Below, piece after piece: positions 23,241 through 38,200 of a stretch of 64,000 bases of DNA (its first letter is position 1; the number at the start of each line of letters is the position of its first letter). Both the position numbers and the translations under genes were made by a program. Under the pieces are notes generated by a model. The model had not been told where the DNA came from, searched no databases, and was given only the letters and a program-made list of their open reading frames with translations. The stretch is from positions 7,126,873 to 7,190,872 of the forward strand of contig CM046853.1 in NCBI GenBank assembly GCA_025617745.1, read 5' to 3'. Source of the DNA: Heliocidaris erythrogramma. Taxonomy: Eukaryota > Echinodermata > Echinoidea > Camarodonta > Echinometridae.

Positions 23241-26200
23241 GTGGCTCCTGCTCGCTCAGTTTGAATTCATTGCATATAGTTTAAGAAGATGTTTCTTCAA
23301 CATGCTTTTGAAACAGTTTTGACTTTGGGAGTTGATTATAGTTGATTATAAGCGTGTGACAGTTCGCTTTTATTCCATTTATACATGAATTGTCCTTTTA
23401 GAAAAAGAAATAAATCTGGAAACTTTAGAATTTTTGATTCGTAAAATAAAGGATCGCTATGTGAACAAACAGGAGCATTATGCATTATCCTTCTGATTTT
23501 CTTTTGTAAGATAGTAATTTTATCCGTAAGATATTTATTAGTGTTACCCCAAGCCATTATTCCATAATTAAGATAAGGTAATATCAGTGAAAAGTATAGT
23601 GTGAAAAGTGTGGTCCTTGGAAAGAAATATTTGAGTTTATTCATTATTCCAATATTCCGGGAAATAATTTTGGATATATTTTGTATGTGCATGTTCCAGT
23701 TTAGTTTATCGTCAATCGTAAGCCCTAGAAATTTTGTTGATGATACCCTATCCAGCGGCGCGTCGTCCAAAAAATATTTCCAGGTAAGTTTTGCAGTGTT
23801 TTACTAAACAGCATAAAATTTGTCTTTAGTATGTTAAGTGATAACTTGTTTGCTTTTACCCATTCTACTATGCATTTAAGTTCTTTGTTTATTGTTGAAA
23901 GAAGGGTATTAGGGTTAGAATGAGAATAAAATAAGTTTGAATCGTCTGCAAATAGAATAAATGATAACACATCTGAGGATTTATAAAAGTCATTTATGTA
24001 TATGATAAATAATAAGGGACCAAGTAGACTTCCCTGTGGAACACCACAGTTTATGGGTCGTAACGATGACCTATGATTATTTATTTCTACAAATTGTTTT
24101 CTATTTGATAAATAATTTTCCGCGAACACCATAGTGCGATAACTTATGTAGGAGAATATTCTGGTTTATAGTATCGAAAGCCTTGGAAAAGTCCAGGAAT
24201 ATTGCGATGGTATGCAAGCGCTGATCAATGGCATGGGCTATAGTATCTATGCATGTTAATATTGCGTGTGTTGTATTATGGTTTGCTCGAAAGCCAAACT
24301 GCGAATCACAGACAATGTTATGTTTGTTGAGAAAGGCTGTAACTCTAGTAAAGACAATTCTTTCTAGAACTTTGGAGAGGGATGGTAGTAATGATATTGG
24401 TCTATAATTATTGGTTTCTAAGGCATCACCTTTCTTGAACATTTGGATGATTTTAGCTATTTTGACGTTATCTGGTACTATACCCGTAGCTAATGATAAG
24501 TTAAAAATATGAACCAGAGGATTTACAATCGATAAGATAATTGACTTGAGAAGGTAATTATCAATGTCATGCCCTGAACTTTTCTTCCTTTCCAACTTAA
24601 TAACGATCCCAATAATTTCTTCGTGGTTTGTTGGGGCAAAAAACAGCGAAGATGGGTTTAGGTTATTTAAAAAGTTGTGGAATTTTCTTTCGGTTGTCGG
24701 GATGTTTTCTGCTAGGTTTTGTCCAATTTGGGAGAAGTATGAGTCGAAAGTTTCGGCCATAGCTTGAGGGTCTTCGACAATAGTGTTAGTGTGCGATTTA
24801 ATTTTTTTATTTTTTGTGTCTTATCGTTTCTGTTTAAGGTTCTATTTATTATTTTCCATGTATTTCTAATTTTATTTTTATTAAGTTCAAATTGCGTTGT
24901 ATAATAGTGTTTCTTCGTCTGTCGTAGTACATTAGTAAGAACATTTTATATCGAGTGTATTTTTCACGGGTCTTATTAGTTGGATTGATTTTGTATTTAT
25001 AATATAGATTGTTTTTCCGGTTTATTGATCTTAAGATAGATTTGGTTACCCATGGCGATCTTAGGTGCTTTTTATAGTTAACTTGTTTTCTTAATGGTAT
25101 GCAAATATCAAATTGACCCTTGAGAATGTTTAAAAAGTTATCGTAAGCTTCATTTACATCTTCAGAAATATATATTTGTTGCCAGTCAAAGGTACTTAAA
25201 TTTTCATTAAGGCGTTCTAAGTGACTGGCATTTAATCTGCAAGTTTTAACTTTGCGGGTACGTTTGTCAACAGGTGTGTTTGAAAGCTTAGTTTTACAAA
25301 AGAGAGGAGAGGATGGGGGTATTAATAATACGAGTACAATTCGCCTTTTCAGTAATATGACCTTTTTATTGAATACAATATTACAGCCGGCACAACATAG
25401 ACGAAATTTTCGCTTCATTGTTAAGAAAGGTGTAAAGTTTCTTTTGTCCATGCCATTTACTAAAGCTTGAAATATATTTATATCCCGCGCTAGCTTCCAA
25501 TATAATTAATATGCTGCACCTTAAAAAGCAGACTATTCATTTATATCTCGATTCATAATGATGCTACTTAATTTTCTTACTTCGTCACACTCTGTGCCGC
25601 GATAACCTGGCACACAAAGCTTCATGCCCGTGAATGCTTCACAGGTATATGTAGGACCATCCACGCAATGCACATGACACCGAGGACCAAAGAACCCATC
25701 TGCGCAGTAGACTCTCATTGCCGTCTTTAATCTAAAAAATAAAACAAAAAACAGTAACTTGATTAAACGTTTGTTCCATCGTCGGTGGAGGAAAATATTA
25801 ATCGACATTATCCAAAGAGGTTTTATCTCAAAACTGAGTGCCTTTGATTTCAGATTGTAATATTTCCCAACTTATCGGCGGCTATGAGTGACGGTTTTAA
25901 CAGAAGTTTCTAAGTACTCTAAGGAATCGGAATTAAAGGAGTATTGCATTTGACGAATCAGGCGATTTAGTAATAGTAATATTGCTAATAACAAAAATAA
26001 TAATTCTATGAAAATAACAGCAACAAGAATAATAATGATTTTAATAATAGTAATAATAATGATGTCAATAACAACCACAACATTCGCATCTCAGTCGAGT
26101 ATCCAACCACTCAACTATAACAACTCATACAGTCAGGAATATTTGAAGGGGTTCAAATTAATGCATTTTAACCTATCATTTATAACAAATTATGAAAGCT

Positions 26201-29200
26201 GTCATCCATTTATTTTAGTAAAATATAATTGCTTCATTTCCACTCTGCTGGCATATGTTCATATTTAATAAATATCCATTCTATAGAAAACAAGAATAAG
26301 AAAGAGGAAATAATTCAGGAGAATAACATCTTACGTTGCATCGCCTGTTCCTGTCAGCGTGGGTTTCCATTGAATAGTATACTGAAGGTTCGGATCTGGG
26401 TAGTAATTGATATTTTTCCTCAGAATATCAACTTCGTCCGCACCCCCTGCATCGACATCCCAGACGCGTACCTTAGCCCGTACTCCTTCCTGTGATAAAA
26501 GCACATACGAAATTGCGTTGTTATGCACATATTTATGAGTGCACATGCATTCACAGTATAAAATCTTCAGGCATTTCCACAGAAGAAATAGAGAAGTAAA
26601 GGAATAATATATTTTCTCAACAAACAAATTCAAATCGCCACTTCATAAATTATTTTGCTTTTCTAAAATCCCTAAATGAAGAGTGGCCTTCTCCCTTCTT
26701 TGTCTTGCTGTAATTAGTATGTCCAGATGTTTTTTTTTTATGATGATCCACGTTCTTGAAATAAAAGATGGAAAATGGCAAAAGTGGTGCACCCCCTCTA
26801 TCATGTGTATTGGCCAGTATAACTTTTCCTCTTATAAAAGATGTATTGCAGTTTGCGTCCATGTAATTTAATTGAATATAATATACCTCGTACATGTTAG
26901 CTGTATCTTTGTGTTGTATGTTTTACATTAACAATAATTAGGCTCGGCATTTTGAGCTCCGTCGTACAAATCGAATTATTTAATTACAGTAGATGTACTT
27001 TATAAGAAGCTCACTATGCATAACATTAACGAAAATGCTAAATGTCAAGCAATGCGTACACTTCTACCTACGATTATAACATGTGTTGTAATAGTGATCT
27101 AATGGTTTTCACAGTGTAGAAGACATCACGTGATCATAAGATGTAGGCATTGGGGGTGGCAAGACATAAGCTTAGTTTACAATTTGATGGCATGTGCACA
27201 TGTCAAATGAGGCAGGATCAGGAAATATCGAGGTGCTATCGAGGATAGCATCCCTTGGGCATGTTGGTAAGAAGATTCCTTTTCTCTTTCTATGGATCAG
27301 ATTTGAAGGGAAAAAATGGCAAGAAAAACGTGTTCACGTGACGCTGAAATTTGACAAGGATTACTACCAACATGTCTATGACAGTACTGTATTCTTCACA
27401 AGTGAAAGCCAAATGTTAACTAGCAAAGGAAAAACATGTGTCGATTTTCTATAGAGTCTTATGAATGCGGAAACAAGAATACATTAATACACATGTACAT
27501 GAACATTACTTCCAACGTAGATCAAATCTTGAAAATTGGCAAATACAAACGGTTCACATGACGCGGTAATTTCACAAGAATCACTAAATGCATGCATGTC
27601 CACGGAGAGTAATGTATAAAAAGTGAAAGCCAAATATCAAAATGGGGAATGTTTCATTCTCTATACACTACATGAATACTTTACCTTTTTTCTTTCTAAG
27701 GATTTTGTATAAATTATCCTCGTTTCAGTTTTTGAGAATAAAACTTGGCAAAAACGCACCGTGTTAAAACATGACGCTGTAATTTGATAAGGATCACTAC
27801 CAGCATGTCTACAGAGACAGAGTTCACATGACTTTGATATGAGTGTCTCAAACTTTTTAAATTCTTTATTAAAAAGGCTCATCAATGTAGGTGTTTCCGT
27901 TTCGAATTACTTTCTATCTATTGTTCTCATTATATTTCTTGATGTATTCTTCCCCTTTTTCTACCCCCTCTTACTCCGATGCTGTTGGAAAACAGTAGGC
28001 ATAGGTGTCGTGCGTCGCCACAACACACTTGGCCCCTGTTTCACAACACTTGTCATCAATTGCCGATGTTCTGTAAGAAAGTTTTTTTATACAGCCAATC
28101 ACATGTAATGAATTCAGTAGCTTATGACAATAATTGTAACTTGTTATTAATGGCAAGATTTGTGAAACAGGACCCAGGTTCTCGAGACGCTGTGTTACAT
28201 GCTGGGTTTAAGAATTGCCATCTCCTAATCATGCTAATATGCACCATTTCCTGTTCATATTTATATCGTCGGTGTGACTTGCGGTGCGTTTTTACCTATG
28301 GTTTTTACTTACTTTGCGAAGGAGAATGAGCGTTTCGAACCGCTCTTCTAAAACGCAGTTTCACGGGGCACTGTTTATACTTCTTTTCTCCAGGCGAATT
28401 GGGGCTCTGCATCTGGTTTCGGAAACTTCACTGCGCATGCTTCGCGCCATGCACATCGTATAAACGCATTCACAAATGATTGTGCGCTTATGCTCCCCCA
28501 GAAACCGTGTTTTTGGACAAACGCCAAATCAAAACGCACGTTTTTGTGAGTTTTACACCGGCTTTTTAAATCGTCGATTATCCGAAAATTACTGTGGACT
28601 CAACCGTGTTTTGAACTAAACGCGTAACATGAAAAATGGGAGCATAAATGCACCCTTAGATAATAGTATAATGAAAACGAAATAGGTAATCTCCTCATAA
28701 CCTACCCATGCATCCGGTATGGAGATTGTGAATGGATTGGATAAAGAAGTGCCATCTTGCATTGATAAGGAAGTAGGAAACGTGATGTGATCTGTGTTGT
28801 CCTCCATCTGAGTTGTATTCGCCGAAAAGAAGGGGCACAATGTCATGTCGAGGTCACTGTAATAGATAAACAATAATACGCACATTAGCTTCTGGTGTGT
28901 ATTTGTTGTAATAATTTGTTATAATAATAACGTCTTCAACATACCTCGCTAAATAATTAATACTTTTTTCGCAGATAAGGCAAAAGGTGTGAAAGTACGC
29001 AACGTCACCCATAAAACGGAATTAGCTTCTTAAAAATATGGGTTGATTTACGGATTTGATGAACTTGTCTCTGTGTATGTAATACGAGAGGTGTGATGAA
29101 AGGTGATGGAACAACACAATTTATAAATAAAGCCTTATGTTATATAAGAAACCACAAGATGTACAAGGACAGGTTTTTAAATTATCTTATGTGACCACAG

Positions 29201-32200
29201 GGAAATAATGTTTATACATTGATAGATATGTTATTCTTGATATGAAAAGACTCACTGCAACCACGTATCTAGAATTTGCTAGGGCGCATTCTAGTGGTGC
29301 GAAACGTGCACTGTTTTACCCCTCTACCATCAATATTCCCTCACGTATTCCCTCACGTATTCCATTTTTAGGCTTCTCTTTGGGAGAGGTCTGACGGTCC
29401 CTAACCTCTAGATAGGTCTGTGATTATAGATTCATTTTGGACAATGGATAGCAACACTCACCTCCCCGGTCGAGAGATGCAGATCTCGAACCTGTTGTCA
29501 CACTTGTCTCTGCATCCATTCGATGTTCCAGCATCACAGCATTCTCCTCCACTCAGGCGACTGGCGGCATTATCGTACTCCAAGAGAGACAACTGAATCA
29601 TGGTCACTCCTGCTACCATTGATATACTCTGAGAGATAGATAGAGAGAGAGAGAGAGAGAGAATAAAACAATAAAATAAAATATGTTTCATAAAAGGGAT
29701 ACTTTCCTGGAGTTCCATATAATTTGAACAGAAATAAACAAATATTATTGCCTTTCGATGGCTTTCAACAAACTTTATTTCGAATTAACCATGTTTTGTA
29801 AATTAGAATAAAACCTTTTCTTAATGAAAAATAATTCTACATAATATCATGGACAAAATTAGGAATAAAAATGTCTCCGATTTGTACGACAACTGGGTGA
29901 TACATAATGGCTCATCGGTGGCTTGTGGTTTTCCTGATAGCCATGTATAGTTCTGAATCAGGCTTTCGCGATGTGGGTTGTTAGTGGAAAATCTGACGAT
30001 TGACTGCATTACCATAGCGCTTTTTCATTATCTCTACCACACATTTTGTCTTTCGTTTGTAACTTCTAAAGTTCTGATGTTGAAGGAGGAAATAACCTTT
30101 AACATCAACTCTGACAGTACCAGGGGCCTGGGAGCCTGGGGTGCGGAGGCACCCCCCTGCAGTTTTTTTGAGGGGGTGTATAGCACCCCAGAAGGCTGAG
30201 GATGCTGGAGTGCTGGGGGTGCTGTAGGTAAAATGTAGACCCATAAAACCATTAAACGCTGAGGACTTTTTTTTTTTTTTTTTTTTTTTGCTTGTCAGAG
30301 ATTTTTGGACTTAAAAAGAGACACTAAAACGCTTTCCATGTGCCTGGCCAGTACCATCGAGAGACGTAATACACTGAATCGGATATCATTGTTGTTTTTA
30401 TCATGAGGGATCCGACTTTTAGTTCTAGAAGTGGATTATCATAAATAGAGCCTCCATCAGCCCATCGATTTCATTAATTAATAGACATCCTATATTAGAA
30501 CACTTTACTATGTCTGCTACATGAATTAGATTGTTTACTTGCTATCATCCTAGATGTGAACACAAATTTCTATGGATTGGAGATAAGCATAAATTAGTTG
30601 TTTCGTTTTTTCATGGCGGTGGTTCATTCAATGAATACTTTCAGTGTCAATGAACTTCGATATACAATGTTCAGACATTTCAGACATTTAGGATGTGTCA
30701 AAAGTAGATATTTCATCTGTTATATACATTATCAAACGGTGAAATGATTACTGTCTTTCAGAAAAAGATAAAGTGAGACCGGTAAACAATTCCAAGGTGA
30801 GAAATATCCGTCGCACTTTAGAAATTCACCTAATACCAGCCGCCCTAGATGTTTAATAGCTGATGTTTTTAACAACAAAGAAGGAGTGGTAGCATATGCA
30901 GCTGGCTACAAGGTCTATATATCAAATATTTCCGCTTTGTGGTTTGAGGGTGAATTGTTCTTTTATCGACCACTTTCCATGTGTACTTGAGTTTTGTTGA
31001 GCACATAATCAGATAATTGCTTGAATAACATATCAGTGATATTGAGAGCAGCCCAGTAACATGAAACAGATAAATTAAAAGTAGAGTTTCAGCAAGACAT
31101 TATTTTGTTCTATTAACCTTGTGTACTGCATTTGACATCTCTAAATGAAAACACCCTTAAACATGTTGTTCAATTTGTTAATAGTTTTTGAGGCGTGAGT
31201 TTTATTAATAATTATTTAACAGTTTGAAGATAAAAATCAACATAGACATAAACTTTTGTCATTTGTCGTTTAGGTGCCTTTAACATGCGAAGGGAGGAAT
31301 GATCGAATTATTCAGGTTCGGATCAGCAAACTTCAGGATAATTTTCATTTTAGGGTGAAAAAACTTTCGCACAGGCAAACGGTCCCAAAAGTTTTAAAGT
31401 AGAGCTATAACCAGTGTAAACTGATGCCAAAAGCTTTAAAGCATGAATGTATGAAACATAATTATTCAAGGAAAAATTAATGACGCACGATTTGAATCTA
31501 GAGCATACAGCGATTGTATTTAGCGCCTAGGTTTGGAATTACTGGTATCTAATGCACTTTATGCATTATATTATTGTACATTTCCGTTATATTTTACGAT
31601 TATTTTAGAGGAAAGTACAATGTGTCTCCATGGATTAATTATTTTTTTAAATAGACACAAAAACGCATAAAAAATTTAATGTTGACCGTACCACTGCATT
31701 TGTTCTCTTTTGTTATATGATGCAGACTCAAGTTTATAGGAATACGTAATTTCAAGATGAAATATGCAAACTGATAATGCCCGAATACACGTAGGTCTTC
31801 CAAACCTACATACCACAGTCTAACGCACCGATTTGTTATGGGTGGCCAAAAGGTAAGCATTAACGGGAAAATTTTGATTTTTTTTTTTTTTTTTTTTGGG
31901 GGGGGGGGTTAATATTCGCCCCTTTTCAGCCTATTTGGCATCTCAGAGTATTAAATCGTTGGTTGAGGCAATGGTTTTGGTTGAATACTCCAACTTATCT
32001 TGCCAATATATCGTCTGTTGAGAGCCAGATCGAAGGGCGTTATCTCTGTGTTAAAGTATAGACGTTAACGCCCTTCTGGCTCCAAAGAGACGATATCTTC
32101 GGTTCTAGTAATAAAGGGTGCATGGTTTAGGTAAGGTCCCATTTCAAACACGCAAGGATGATTTTGACCTACATACCCCACGTTATTAATTCACGGTCGA

Positions 32201-35200
32201 CATCATATTCGTAGCTCCATCTACACATAATTTTATGAACCAATATTGGAGCATAATTCTTATCTTTTCACAATGTCACAACATGTTTAGGAACGAGAAG
32301 AGACCAATTTCAAAGGTGATAATACGCAAGACCTGTTATGGTCTCCTTATTGCCACCAATATTAATTTTATTAGACATGGCTGAAATATTTCATTTGAGG
32401 CCAACGTTATCTTTCGTTGTTTCGCAATGCATACTGAATCTCTCTTGGCGCGGCATGTTCAATATGAACATTATTCAATCTGGGGCGGATGCAGGATTTA
32501 GTATAAGGGGGGGGGGGGGGCACACAAATGCAGGTTTGTCAACTTTTGGAAAAGGTAGACCCGTATTTCTTTGGGTCTTGCCAGCTTCTCGAGGAGGGGG
32601 GGGGGGGGGTGGCGACAATTTTATTTTCACCAGACCTCAAAAATTCGCTCAGTTGGAAGGGGGGTTATGGAAGTCCAGTGTCCCGCCATAATTCTCTGAC
32701 AAGCAAACAAAATCATTCAAAAGGGGGGCACAATCGACAAAAGGGCGGATCCTTTATGGTCAAGGTGCATACTTTTCTTCCAAGGGGGGGGGGGGCACGG
32801 ACCGGAAGTGCCCCCCTGGATCCGCCACTTGTATGCGAATTGTCGTGCTCCCCTTCACCGTGTTCACTGCCAATGATGCCCTGATGTGAGAAAGGTTCAA
32901 AGGTGCGTGGAACAAAATATTTCCGGTAGATGACGAAGTCTAATTGTCATTGACTCTCTCTGGAATTCAGAATAACTTCGCAAGAAACATCATGTCTGGC
33001 AGCCACTCCTGATTTACATTAGAAACATATGTAGTAATCCAACGAAGATCACTTCCAAACATTGGACATAAGACGACCGAGCTTTAGTTCTGGAAGATTA
33101 ATCTCCGTCTGCGTTTTCCAAATAAACACACAAAAAATACAAACAAGTAAAACATTCATCACCGAATTATTCCTTTTAAAAAGTGATTTATTTCGAACTT
33201 GAATGAGTATGTAGTTACCAATTGACATAAATTAGTCCCAAGGTTATTGGCAGCAAGCTTAATAAGTGGTGGCAATGGTATCGAATTCACCTGTAATGAA
33301 TCATCTACTTATGAGAATATTTTTTTCATTTTAGAGTTGTTTGTTTAAAAATATAGTATTCTTTCTGAAAAATCAATATTCAATTTTCACCTACTGAACT
33401 CTTTCTTTCCGGAAAGTATTTCTTCGTTTTATACAACAACAATCAAATCCCCTTCATTATTTCTTTTGAAAAATCAATATTCATTTTCACTTACTGAACT
33501 TTTTTATTTATTTTTTTAGTATTTATTCACGTTCTATAGCAATCATTCATGATAACTCAGAAGTATTAAGTCAGCGGTCAATGGGATGAAATATGTCATG
33601 ATTATGGGATGTATATGAGGTAGCCGTGAAAGAAGTGACAAGAGGGGATGAGCAGTAATAGTTTCCATCACAGGAACAAAGGTGAGATAAGACTTTCCTG
33701 TGAAACCTACTCTGTTGTTCAAAAAGACGAGTGACAGAATCACACATAAGATAGCTAGGACCTACATATTCTAAATTACATTGAATCGGGACTGATCTTT
33801 GGTGAAAAAGAGATCACCATTCCGACATTATTATGAATCATAATAATAAACATACACAATCAACTTTAAAAAAAATTGTTTCCATGCTATGATCAATACC
33901 TTAATGACTATTAAGTAATGATATTGATGTAATAAATGAAATTGCTTGTAGCGGCGAATGACCACCATGTCCTTGCTACGTGCGTATAAATTAAACAACA
34001 CAATAAAAATAAAACTAGTTTTCAAGAACAACTGTCATATAGGGTAAAATTATTCTAATTCTTCTTCCTTTTACATCTTCTTTTTCTTCTCCTCCTCCGC
34101 CTCCTTCTTATTCTTTTCCTTTCTTTTCTGCCTGCCTCCTCTCATCCCTCGATTCTTCTTCTTCTCTGTAAAAATCTTTATTATCATGTATAACGATATC
34201 ATTCATTACTACTCGTTACGTTACTATTGCCATGAGTTTTTTTATCATCTTCACCATTCTAATCATTATTCTATTCTTTCTACACCTTACTTCACTCTCC
34301 TTCTTTTCCCCTCCATCGATGCTTTTTTAGGGGGGTGTTTATTGTGGGGTCCCTTTACAACCTATCAAAATGATGACATCTCCAACAAATTTTACGACAT
34401 ACAGATTATTTTTTTTTAATTCGTCAGTTTCATTTTCAGAAACTTATCGCTTTAAAGAATTTACCTATTGGAAGCAGGAGATAGACTCTTCATCGATATG
34501 ACTCTACGGGATAGGATAAGGTAATACCACATTTCCGTCTCCCAAGACTTGAGCTTTAACTTGCGCCATCTTGATGCAAAAAAGGCCCTAGAGGTTTACT
34601 CCCATGCTTCTAGGTCTCCTAATCCTCATCACTCGTGAATGGATTATCGCGGATAAGTGTGTTAGGATGAAGGAGGAGAAGAACTAGCAAAAAATATCTA
34701 CGTATTATATTCTTTTACATTCTTTCAAGGAAACGACTACAACCAATATGCCGTTAGATCTCAGGCCTAAATTCATTGTGTCGCACTCACCGGCAATGGC
34801 ACCATGGTTACAATGGTGATGGACATTCAGAAAGAGTTTTTTCTTTTCTTTTTCCTTCCAAGTTTAATGATTGTATTGAATGAACTACCTCAGAGAATGA
34901 TAAAGACAGAGGAGTACTTATGCATAATATAGATGATTGACCCAACATATGGAGGTAATAAAGTCACATGCTGCAAAAATAAACCGTGAGGCATCTGACG
35001 GCAAAAGAAAAATATTACCAAAATGGCTTGTCAACAACATTATGCAAATAGGAATAAAATGATACGCTGAAGAAAAAAAACACAGTTTACAAGTACTTAA
35101 GCAGCCTACCGTATAGTTATGAAAATGTATATCACGAGGACAAGAACAGCATCAAGACTGGACTTAATTCATCACGTGTACCAATCATAGTTTAACACTG

Positions 35201-38200
35201 TATTATTGTTAAATATAGCAAAATGAGAACAGATGTGCAACGTCATAACTATCTTAACTAAGTATAGGTATATATATCTGATATGATAGGATGACGAGTT
35301 ACAATGTTTCTTTATCTTAGATATTGTAACTATCAACAGTGCTTAGAAATTATTAATATATTAGTAAAGTATCGAGCCAAGCTCATGATGTTGTCTTTAG
35401 TGATTATCTCTGGCATACAACGTTTAAACTTCATTCTTGGCAAATACCCCACAATAGAAACAAAATTGGAAACAATTTCCACCAAATCACTTACGAGTTG
35501 AACACACGTCACTCTGGTTTCCTGTGCGAAGCGAAGTCTTTATACGAAAGGATAAACCCTATTCTAACTTTATCTTTCATAGCAACCCTTTGAAATGATG
35601 TACAAGGAACACATTTAAACAAATATACATGTATATATGAATTTATTTAATGCCGGATAGTTGCATAATTGTATTAAAATATCGAATGATTTAGTTTTAT
35701 CAAGAGATTTATCAATATTTCTTTTTTGTTCAAGAAATAATCTCTTTTTTCTTTTTCTGCTCTTTACTGGGTGAGTCTTCGTTATCCATGTATTTCATAT
35801 AAGTAAATTATTGGTCAAAGACGAAAGCTGATCTCTATGAATATGTCCATAATGTTAAAACACATGGGCATATTAGATTTAATGATAGTATTATTATTTT
35901 GATTACATTATGAAGATGGTTGAGTGGATTGACATAGCTGGACAGCCAACCATTTCCTTCTAATTATCACCCTTACCTCTCATTACGAACGATGATAATT
36001 GCGTCTATACTAAACAGACCCGATGGCATCACTCCGACTCTCTTGAATTCGTGAAGTTATGTTAACGAGCGATAATCATCTATCTGGTAATAATCAAAGG
36101 CTGTTAGACAGCGTGATAGACATTGAGATACGCACCTGTAATCATAAACAGTCTACCTTTTAGATACATAGTACAATCCATCATGTCTATCATTACCCTG
36201 TACTAAGACTGTTCTATGTCTTGGCCAGATACATGAAGACGTGCGAAAGGATGCTGGTGAGAAGAATAGAAGCATTTTAATTTCCAGAAACACTTTTTAT
36301 TTCATTTTTTAAAGTAGATATTCAAAGAAAATCACAAATATGGCAATTAATGTATCACTAGAAACTGGGAAGCTTACAGATGGCAATCGTATAAGTTTTA
36401 TGTCAACTGCGTATCTGATGATTATAAAAACAACACAAATAAAAGCTCTTCTCAGCATCTGGAATATCCGAGGATTCGCCAGAAATATAGCGATGTTTTG
36501 ATGTCGTCACACTCGGGATCGATCCTGCTTAAGCAGACGACGTCCTATAATGAATGAACGTAATTGCAATGCAATTATTTATCAAATTATAAAGAGTTTG
36601 GCGTATTTAAACATGACCTTATTTCACACCATTATAAAGGGAAAGTGAAACTGATTCTGATAGCTAAAACCGTTTGATTGTAAATACACGGGAGAAGGGT
36701 CAATGATCAATGAAATAAACCCCACTTTCAAATTGAAAAGCCCTCCGAATAATAGCAGGATGGTATTCGTTCCCTCTTGAAACGCCGAACATGCCCCGGT
36801 GCAAGCAGCTGAAAATACAATGGCGTCTTATTTTGTTTACAAATGACTGATTCCTTTATTTTTTTAACGCTGCATTTTTCATCAAAATAATACCATACAC
36901 GAAGTTAAGAGTGAGGCAACAGACTAACATTAAGACTGACGCTAGTGAAGGAAGAGAAATAAGTGAAGAGGAGATGACAAAATAGGCTCTGAAAAATGTG
37001 TAAGATGTTATGGGACATCGTCTGCTTAGACAGGACTGGTCCATGGTGTGTCGTCACATATCTCAGCAGCGTTCGAGGAGCTCTTCAGCTGCTATATCGG
37101 GGGCTGTATTTTACCGTTTTATAATTGATAATAATCATTACTTCAAATGTTTCCAAGCGTTGAATTTGGATAACCTTGTTTAATTTATGCCATCTATGCA
37201 ATAATAAGTATTAAGCCAATATTTAAAATCATTAAAGTTCTACTTTAACAACAAGTATTTGTAATTTACTTGTGTAATAAGTCTTTACATGAACAGGTAA
37301 TTTTAAGAGGGTTTACTTAAATACTGGCTTAGGTAACAGTATTATACAGTGGTATTGAGTCACATATACGAAGTCTGTTTTATTTCCTTTCCCACTTCTC
37401 TGTATTGTCATTCACGTATACATGTATTTATATCTGGGTTTATCATGACTGTGATATTCTTGTAAATGCTTTTGTTTTAAGAGGCGTACAACCGAAACCA
37501 AGTAAATTAACAGCTTATAATAATTTTACCTTGTTTTGGTTTTGCAAGATTATATTTCAATGACATATTTCGTTTTTGTCATTTCCATGTAATATTCCAC
37601 ACGACATACTTGAGTTAAAACAATAATCACGCGTTGTTTCTTCTATTGGCTCACCACCATTCCGTATTATGACAGAAGAAAGGAGTTACTGTATGGTTGA
37701 TATATACATGTAACGCCCACGTGTTCTCGTGATATTCCCTTTACAATTCTTGGGTCTAACAGGAAAGGGGGTGGATGGATCGTCGTGAGAATCAGAACAC
37801 ACCAGGCCAGGGAAGTAGACAAGACAAGTTCAATCTCATTTTTAGCACACCTTTTTGTCATAATCGATCGTCTAGAAAGAGCTGTACAAACAAATATAAC
37901 CATTGAGTTTTTCCGCCTTAGTAGAACAGGTGAATGACTTCCTAAACAACACACAAGGTAGAACTAACAAACATCCATTATTATGATTATATTCCTTCAG
38001 TATGAGATTTATTGAGTTTATTGAGTGACGGGTATTGACTGTAATCGATGTCAGTCGATCTCTTCATCTTTGACATATACTCATTTATATATTCACTTGT
38101 ATATTATGTCTGTATACTTCATTAAATTCCACGTGGACAATTCAGGTATGCAGCATAAAATGAAACACAGTGTATGATTCAAGAGAGAGAGAGAGAGAGA

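Larger units (their letters stand above)
26490..28705 (-). other. Intron 3
   Basis: A 2.2-kb intron. It contains diverged tandem repeats (about 27290-27845), a palindromic MITE (28029-28178), and a stretch rich in AAACGC/GCGTTT motifs (about 28330-28625) that I could not assign to a family. No exon-like frame with sensible splice sites was found. Confidence 0.5.
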
